A DNA stretch of 54,967 bases from Joyebacterum sp964521425 (GTDB lineage Bacteria; Joyebacterota; Joyebacteria; Joyebacterales; Joyebacteraceae): contig CAZFRO010000015.1 of NCBI GenBank assembly GCA_964521425.1, positions 1-54,967 on the forward strand, written 5' to 3'. How positions within the stretch are numbered: position 1 is the first letter of the stretch; each line of letters opens with the position of its first letter. Shown piece by piece: positions 48,701 to 54,967 of the stretch. The notes below the pieces were generated by a model. It saw nothing but the letters and a program-made list of their open reading frames with translations. It ran no database searches and had not been told where the DNA came from. The position numbers and the translations under genes are program-made.

Positions 48701-48989
48701 GCGCTATCCGTTTGTGGATAGGCTCGACATAGCATCGCCGCTGCCGCTCTCGATCCGGGGGCTGAGGGGCGTCATGTTCATCGATCTGGGTTCGGCCTGG
48801 GATGGCGATGATTTCCGCGGAGTCGTAGATGAGGGAGGCGTCCGGTTCAAGGACATCAAGGCAGGATACGGTGTCGGTGTGCGCACGCAGTTCATGTTCT
48901 TCATCCTTCGCTACGATCTCGCATGGTCAACGGATCTCAAGACAAGAGGTGAGCCGGTCTCGCACTTCTCAATCGGGGCCGAGTTCTAG
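45756..48989 (+). CDS. Trimodular outer-membrane protein: gluzincin peptidase, TolB-like propeller, Omp85-type barrel
   Basis: 1077 residues with a signal peptide (about 1-29). Module 1 (about 35-280) is of the peptidase-MA kind: H-H-E-L-T-H (HExxH at 143-147) and W-F-A-E-G-L-A-E-Y, 30 residues later, with the third ligand. Module 2 (about 300-575) holds WD40-like/PD40 blades of the TolB kind, each with W-S-P-D-G or S-P-D-G (310, 363, 408, 452, 504). A linker (576-725) contains three 24-residue repeats. Module 3 (about 728-1077) is rich in alternating aromatic strands, has F-V-G-G-A-S-S-I-R-G-H-D (about 955-966), the Omp85 loop-6 motif, and ends in Phe. Long Omp85 barrels usually follow POTRA domains; none is seen here. 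It is probably in the outer membrane with the first two modules in the periplasm. Confidence 0.8.
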   Translation: MSRLFSRNTFIPAALALLMLLSGLPDASATRFGRNKVQYERFEWEIVRTEHYDVYYYSGEEDLSEAVTQIIEEANDSLETLMNHELSTTIPIIVYASHNEFQQTNILSSHVGEGVGGFTELFKNRVVIPFTGSYDELRHVLHHELTHVFMFDIIYRGLAESVIRQAYFNPIQLWFAEGLAEYASQGWDTNAEMMIRDMVISDGVIPLEYLYGGYAAYKEGQSVFNFIAEQYGAEKVSEMIHGLARTQNLDKTLRETLGLTPAELSDEWEEWLKRNYWPEVAERSHLSDVAKLLTDHRREHSYFNIGPDISPDGTRVVFASDKSGYADVYVASTLDGAELEHLVKGERSDEFEQLHLLRTGFSWSPDGKRICVAAKAGSGDALHILDAETGKILRSLSFPLDGLYTPAWSPDGKWIAFVGIKGGASELYLTDPDGSRLDRLTDDFDDERDPAWSPDGRFIAFVSDRGSPIERGFHRSYDLYMVDVESRDVTTVVQVSGREKSPAWSPDGRKIIYSSDRSGSPELYMVDLDTSTCVALTNLIGGAESPSWSREGDRLVFVAYEHGGWDVAVVKDPLAHFADAIESGIAFPSMEMEPGPEPFDEMTVEAVPDASDDEPVATGVVADADTTATVSESVDTIEKLDISVVADADTTATVSESVDITEKLDISGVGVADTTAAVSESVDTTEKLDSAPTNDTVRLARDAYDKAAGREPQRSNDDPEERVGVVERYTPRFSPDWINGGVSYSSAHGVGAAAEVAISDILGNHRFYLMTDFFSSIEFSNAHLSYEYLARRVDYSASVYTYRHYLYSDRTVFGEDLGEKRYFTERHYGISLGVSYPFSRFTRIEFDVDGLSMTRQFAEENDVGEMVLTDEGVERALIIPALRLVNDTTLWGSVGPIGGGRSSFTITKSLGLNERFDYLTGIADFRRYVRIGKRHSLAMKLVFARSTQPDAQTFFVGGASSIRGHDDFEYSGHNTAMANFEWRYPFVDRLDIASPLPLSIRGLRGVMFIDLGSAWDGDDFRGVVDEGGVRFKDIKAGYGVGVRTQFMFFILRYDLAWSTDLKTRGEPVSHFSIGAEF
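47613..47825 (+). repeat. Three tandem 24-residue coding repeats in the linker of the barrel protein
   Basis: Units at 47613-47684, 47685-47756 and 47757-47825 encode V-V-A-D-A-D-T-T-A-T-V-S-E-S-V-D, then T-I/I-T/T-T and E-K-L-D-(I)-S. The first two differ by few bases, and the third is one codon shorter and more diverged. Thr/Ser/Asp/Val-rich, no Cys. The near identity of units 1 and 2 points to recent duplication of a flexible spacer between propeller and barrel. Confidence 0.9.
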
Positions 48990-49075
48990 GTGTGTCAAAG
49001 CCGGCAACCTTCGCGGCGGCGCCGAGGAAGTCGGCGGCCGGTGCGGAGTCTTCACAGATTGGGGGAGGGGTGGGG

Positions 49076-51340
49076 ATGATAGATAGCAGACAGATCGACA
49101 GTCTGAATTCAGTGCAGCAGACAGCGGTCCGCCACGGAGACGGGCCGCTTCTCGTGCTTGCCGGAGCCGGTAGCGGGAAGACACGCGTACTGACATCCAG
49201 AATCGCATATCTGATCGCCGAGTGCGGTGTGAGCCCGCGCAGGATTCTCGCGGTGACCTTCACCAACAAGGCGGCCGAGGAGATGAAGAAGCGTGTGGCA
49301 GCCCTTGTCGGTGGGGGGAATGAGCGTGCCTGGATAGGGACCTTTCACTCCATCTGCGCCCGCATACTGCGGACCGAGGCCGACTGGGGGTGGTGGACGC
49401 GCGACTTCTCCATCTACGACATGGGCGATCAGCTCGATCTCATCAAGGCCTCGATGCTCCGTGTCGGCATCTCCTCGACTACCTTCGTTCCGAAGGCCAT
49501 TCTATCTGAGATCTCCAAGGCGAAGGACAAACTCCTCACTGCCGACGGATACGCACAGCGCGGCGGTGGTCGGTTTGAGCAGGTCGTTGCCAAGGTCTAC
49601 GCGGAGTATGAGAAGGGACTCGCGAAGAACAACGCCTTCGATTTCGACGATCTAATCATGCAGACTGTCGGCCTCCTGAGACGGAACCTGGATCTCAAGA
49701 GCAGCTACGCATCACGCTTCCTGCATGTCCTCGTGGACGAGTACCAGGACACGAGCCACGCGCAGTACGAACTCATCAACATACTCTCATCCCAGCACCG
49801 GAACATCTGCGTCGTTGGAGACGACGACCAGTCGATCTACGGTTGGCGCGGGGCCGACATCACGAACATCCTGGATTTCGAGAAGGACCACCCGGACGCT
49901 GTTGTCCTCAGGCTGGAGCAGAACTACCGTTCCACTGGACGCATACTCGCCGCGGCTCACGATGTCGTGAGCAACAACGAGCGACGCAAGGAGAAGAAGC
50001 TCTGGACCGAGCGCGAGCAGGGCGCTCCCGTTCGGCTCACGCGCGTCTCGAACGAGTACCAGGAAGCCGACGCCATCAGGGACACGGTACTCATGATCAT
50101 GAGGGGACGTGAGCTGTCCTACCGCGACTTCGCTGTGCTCTACCGGACGCACGCCCAGTCGAGGGTGATCGAGGACAGTCTTCGCAGGGCGGGTATCGCG
50201 TACGACATCATTGGTGGGGTCAGGTTCTACGAGCGTGCGGAGGTGAAGGACGTGCTCGCGTACCTCCGTGTCATCATCAACCCAGCCGATGAGGTCAGCC
50301 TGAAGAGGATAATCAACGTGCCCCCTCGCCGCGCTGGTGAGAAGAGCGTCGAGAGGCTCGAGGAATTCGCAGAGGCCGAGGGCATCAGGCTCATTGATGC
50401 GCTCGCGAGGGCCGGTGATGTGGTGGGTATCCCGGCCGCTGCCAGGGATGGAATGGTGTCGCTTGGGGCGATGTTCGCCAGGTTGAGCGAGACGAGCGAC
50501 GCCACTCCTATCAACGAACTCATCGACGATCTGCTCGATGAGTCCGGATACGTGACGTGGCTTGAGGGTAGGCGCAACGAGGAGTCGGCGCAGCGACTGG
50601 CCAACCTCGAGGAGCTTGTCTCCGCGGCGAGCGAGTTCATTGAGTTGAGCGGAGAAGGAACCCTGGGTGCATTCCTGGAGCAGGTCGCCCTCGTGGCCAA
50701 CATCGACCAGTGGGAGGACGGGGCAAATGCCGTCTCGCTGATGACCCTCCACAGTGCGAAGGGACTCGAGTTCGGAATCGTCCTGATACCTGGCATGGAG
50801 GATGGGCTGCTTCCCCACGAGTCCGCGTACGATGACGACGATGAGATGGAGGAAGAGCGGCGCTTGTTCTACGTCGGAATGACGCGTGCCAAGGACGAGC
50901 TACACCTGTTCGCGGCCGACACGCGGCGGCGTGGAAGCACGATGGACCTTCGGTCCGCATCGCGCTTTCTCCGCGAGATCGATCCAGAGCATGTTGAGGC
51001 TGTCTCGACCGGTCCCAAACCCAGCCGGGGCGCGGGATCGTACGGTCAGGCGTCGTTTGGGCGCCGTCGTCCAGCTGCTCCCTCGGGCTCCCGCCGTTCG
51101 GCGAGCCCCCAGGCGCCACGTGGGGATGTGTTCCCGGACTACGAGGGTATGTCTCAGGAGAGGACCGAGCTCAGAGTTGGAACGCGGGTTCGTCACGCGG
51201 CGTGGGGGGAGGGAGTCGTGCTCGAGATCGCAGGCACGTCCGGTGATGCTATCGTGCGCGTGCGGTTCGGTGAGGGCGAGTCTGGAATAGAGAAGCGGAT
51301 CATGCTAAGGTACGGCAAGCTTGAACTGGTGGGTGACTGA
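49076..51340 (+). CDS. pcrA: UvrD/PcrA-type DNA helicase
   Basis: 754 residues from ATG 49076, behind a GGGGGAGGGG stretch; the frame is open 28 codons upstream from a GTG but that part is not conserved-looking. SF1A 3'-5' helicase for repair and replication restart. Motifs: L-N-S-V-Q-Q-T-A-V (Q motif), A-G-A-G-S-G-K-T (29-36), T-F-T-N-K-A-A-E-E-M, G-T-F-H-S-I, D-E-Y-Q-D-T, V-V-G-D-D-D-Q-S-I-Y-G-W-R-G-A, Q-N-Y-R-S, L-M-T-L-H-S-A-K-G-L-E-F and R-L-F-Y-V-G-M-T-R-A. The C-terminal Tudor-like tail (V-R-H-A-A-W-G-E-G-V-V) is typical of PcrA and binds RNA polymerase. Confidence 0.95.
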   Translation: MIDSRQIDSLNSVQQTAVRHGDGPLLVLAGAGSGKTRVLTSRIAYLIAECGVSPRRILAVTFTNKAAEEMKKRVAALVGGGNERAWIGTFHSICARILRTEADWGWWTRDFSIYDMGDQLDLIKASMLRVGISSTTFVPKAILSEISKAKDKLLTADGYAQRGGGRFEQVVAKVYAEYEKGLAKNNAFDFDDLIMQTVGLLRRNLDLKSSYASRFLHVLVDEYQDTSHAQYELINILSSQHRNICVVGDDDQSIYGWRGADITNILDFEKDHPDAVVLRLEQNYRSTGRILAAAHDVVSNNERRKEKKLWTEREQGAPVRLTRVSNEYQEADAIRDTVLMIMRGRELSYRDFAVLYRTHAQSRVIEDSLRRAGIAYDIIGGVRFYERAEVKDVLAYLRVIINPADEVSLKRIINVPPRRAGEKSVERLEEFAEAEGIRLIDALARAGDVVGIPAAARDGMVSLGAMFARLSETSDATPINELIDDLLDESGYVTWLEGRRNEESAQRLANLEELVSAASEFIELSGEGTLGAFLEQVALVANIDQWEDGANAVSLMTLHSAKGLEFGIVLIPGMEDGLLPHESAYDDDDEMEEERRLFYVGMTRAKDELHLFAADTRRRGSTMDLRSASRFLREIDPEHVEAVSTGPKPSRGAGSYGQASFGRRRPAAPSGSRRSASPQAPRGDVFPDYEGMSQERTELRVGTRVRHAAWGEGVVLEIAGTSGDAIVRVRFGEGESGIEKRIMLRYGKLELVGD

Positions 51341-51357
51341 CGACGGAGGCTAGGATA

Positions 51358-51651
51358 GTGGCGGCAACGACCGACGACATACGGCACATGGCCGCGCTCG
51401 CGAAGCTCTCGTTCTCCGATGATGAGTTGGAGAAGCTGACCGATGAGATGGACGCCATCCTGAGCTATGTAGCTCAGTTGTCGGGAGCGAAGCTCGACGG
51501 CGTTGACCCTGCCTTCGCCCTCCTTCGCCGCGACAACGTCTTCCGTGAGGATCGCGTCGGGGAGATGCTCAAGCCGGATGATGTCCTCACGAACGCACCC
51601 GATCGGGACGGGAACCTCTTTCGCGTCCCCGGGTTCCTGCCGGAAGGCTGA
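51358..51651 (+). CDS. gatC: Asp/Glu-tRNA amidotransferase subunit C
   Basis: 97 residues from GTG 51358. A small helical stabiliser of the GatCAB complex, which amidates mischarged Glu-tRNA-Gln/Asp-tRNA-Asn. Characteristic parts: I-R-H-M-A-A-L-A-K-L-S-F-S-D-D-E-L, M-D-A-I-L-S-Y-V-A-Q-L, and the end L-T-N-A-P-D-R-D-G-N-L-F-R-V-P. 66 bases before gatA, all in one operon with gatB. Confidence 0.95.
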   Translation: MAATTDDIRHMAALAKLSFSDDELEKLTDEMDAILSYVAQLSGAKLDGVDPAFALLRRDNVFREDRVGEMLKPDDVLTNAPDRDGNLFRVPGFLPEG

Positions 51652-51717
51652 TGTCCGCGGGCGGCGCCGGCATTTCATGTTCATGATGCTCGCGTACGAC
51701 ACCCGCACACGAGGCCC

Positions 51718-53198
51718 ATGGAACTCTACGAACTGACATTCAGCGAAACTCGCCGCGGTCTCAAGGACGGGACGTTCTCGGCGCGTGATCTGATCGAGTC
51801 TGTCTTGGGCAGGATCGAGGGCGTAGAGCATTCACTCAACGCCTTCATTCGCGTCCGAGACCGGGAGGATATCCTAGCGGAGGCCGGCGAGATCGACGCG
51901 GCTCGCGCGCGTGGTGAGAGACTCGGTCCACTGGCGGGAATCCCGGTGGCAGTGAAGGACAACATCTCGACTCGCGGACTTGGGACCACATGCGCTTCCC
52001 GGATTCTGGCCGGGTATGATCCACCCTATGACGCGACGGCCGTCGAACGACTTGGGCGTGCAGGCGCGATTACTGTGGGGAAGACCAATCTCGACGAGTT
52101 CGCAATGGGTTCGTCCAATGAGAACTCGTCTTACGGACCAGTGAGAAACCCCTGGGACCTGGGTCGCGTGCCGGGCGGCTCGAGTGGCGGTTCCGCCGCG
52201 GCGGTCGCGGCCGGCGAGGCCGTGCTGGCACTTGGGACCGACACGGGGGGATCCGTACGGCAGCCGGCCGGATTCTGCGGGATCGTCGGTGTGAAACCGA
52301 GCTACGGACGTGTCTCCCGCTATGGTCTCGTCGCGTTCGCTTCGTCCTTCGACCAGATCGGCACTATGTCGCGAGACGTTGACGGCGCAGGCGAACTCCT
52401 CGCCGCGATTTCCGGAGCGGATCCCCGAGACGCTACCGCATCGGACGTCGATGTGTCGGAGTACACGGGCTCGGCCGCAGGGGACTTGAGCGGAGTACGT
52501 GTCGGCATCCCGAAGGAGTCGATCGGAGAAGGTGTGGATCCAGAGGTTGCGGAGGCCGTGCTCGCCGCCGCCGATGTGATGCGCTCTCTGGGCGCCGATG
52601 TGGACGAACTCAAGCTTGAGCACAGCGCGTACGCGGTGGCATCATACTACCTCGTCGCGAACGCGGAGGCCTCATCAAACCTGGCTCGATACGACGGAGT
52701 CAGCTACGGCCATCGGGCGCTCGGGGCAGATGGCTTGGGCGGGATCGTCGTGAAGACCCGAAGCGAGGACTTCGGAGCCGAGGTGAAGCGGCGGATCATG
52801 CTGGGTACCTACGCGCTCGCATCCGGATACTACGATGACTACTACTTGAGAGCGCAGCGCGTTCGGGCGCTGATAGCCAACGACTTCGCAAGCGCGTTTA
52901 GGCGCTTCGATGTGATCGTGACGCCAACTTCTCCCACGGCCGCGTTCCGTCTGGGTGAGCACATTGACGACCCGCTGGCGATGTATCTCTCCGATATCTT
53001 CACAGTACCTGCGAATCTCGCGGGAATCGCCGCACTATCCATGCCGTGTGGACTGAGCAGCACGGGGCTTCCAGTCGGTCTTCAGATCACAGCGAACAGA
53101 TTCATGGAGCCGATGATGTTCCGCGTCGCGCGCGAGTATGAGGCGGTGTCGGGCGTCCGCCTTCGCGTTCCCGACGTGGAGAGGACGGGGAGAGACGC

Positions 53199-53202
<4 letters not shown>
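51718..53202 (+). CDS. gatA: Asp/Glu-tRNA amidotransferase subunit A (amidase)
   Basis: 494 residues. It releases ammonia from glutamine for GatB. The amidase-signature triad is Lys80 (P-V-A-V-K-D-N-I), Ser155 (P-G-G-S-S-G-G-S) and Ser179 (D-T-G-G-S-V-R-Q-P), each one residue off the numbering of well-studied GatA. Further parts: N-L-D-E-F-A-M-G-S-S-N-E-N-S and G-V-K-P-S-Y-G-R-V-S-R-Y-G. The stop overlaps the gatB start (ATGA). Confidence 0.97.
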
Positions 53203-54797
<1,595 letters not shown>

Positions 54798-54837
54798 GTC
54801 TCGGACCGCGCGATTCAGGTGATGCGTCCGGATACGA

Positions 54838-54871
54838 AGAGAGCCCCAGCGCTGACGCGCCGGGGCTCTCT
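54838..54871 (+). terminator. Strong hairpin terminator behind gatB
   Basis: AGAGAGCCCC (54838-54847) pairs with GGGGCTCTCT (54862-54871). Inner GCGC/GCGC pairs extend the stem, and CTTAA follows. It is 40 bases after the gatB stop and closes the gatCAB transcript. The remaining 96 bases of the window show no gene. Confidence 0.85.
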
Positions 54872-54967
54872 CTTAACGACGACCGATTCAAACGACTGAA
54901 GGTGTTCTCGGACTAGACCATATGGAACGGTCGGGCTCGATCCTTTATCGTGGGTTGGCCGTTGCCG

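Overview
The window is a gene-dense, mostly plus-strand stretch of a bacterial chromosome, roughly 60% GC by eye. It is almost entirely housekeeping genes. The organism is Gram-negative: it encodes an Omp85-type outer-membrane barrel, RseP and several lipoproteins. It uses selenocysteine, because selD carries an in-frame TGA and lies beside a tRNA-Sec gene. It uses the MEP isoprenoid route (dxr) and GatCAB amidation of tRNA. DUF5683-like and PP-loop/NFACT-R-like proteins, and a protein joining a peptidase, a TolB-like propeller and a barrel, suggest an uncultured lineage of the FCB superphylum or nearby (Eisenbacteria/Krumholzibacteria-like). That placement is inference; no 16S rRNA gene is present.

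Layout. 1-4.8 kb: tail of a TPR-like protein, glmM, glmS (amino-sugar supply for the envelope) and selD with Sec. 4.8-7.2 kb: tRNA-Sec, a PP-loop tRNA-thiolation-type protein, a DUF5683-like protein and lepB. 7.3-12.3 kb: heat-shock operon hrcA-grpE-dnaK-dnaJ behind a sigma70-type promoter and a CIRCE operator. 12.5-19.6 kb: the least conserved part, with a metallopeptidase-like lipoprotein, a VanZ-like protein, a CYTH protein, a minus-strand lipoprotein, a broken permuted-papain gene, a DUF4405-like membrane protein, a methyltransferase-like protein, a duplicated membrane protein and an AlkD-like protein. 19.6-28.4 kb: rsmE, rpsU, yqeY, a NIF3 protein, mutS2, dnaG and rpoD (rpsU-dnaG-rpoD is the classical macromolecular-synthesis set, here with insertions). 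28.4-36.7 kb: two tRNAs, a zinc-ribbon coiled-coil protein, an RNase HI, RNase P RNA, recJ, rel, dtd, maf and mtnA. 36.7-40.7 kb: translation block rplM-rpsI, rpsB-tsf-pyrH-frr. 40.7-45.1 kb: a small ferredoxin, then uppS-cdsA-dxr-rseP (lipid carrier, phospholipid, isoprenoid and envelope stress). 45.2-49.0 kb: a minus-strand lipoprotein and the 1077-residue peptidase/propeller/barrel protein. 49.1-54.9 kb: pcrA/uvrD and gatCAB, closed by a strong terminator.

Regulation is unusually readable. Several promoters match TTGACA-N16/17-TATACT, mostly with GC just before the -10. Three ribosomal-protein transcripts (rpsU, rplM-rpsI, rpsB-tsf) begin with hairpin-rich leaders. I found no CRISPR array, insertion sequence, prophage or defence island. 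The most unusual items are the trimodular outer-membrane protein, dtd with an apparent CTG start, the ribosomal leaders, the Sec-containing SelD beside selC and a three-cysteine PP-loop enzyme, and the lysine-rich spacer in the primary sigma factor.
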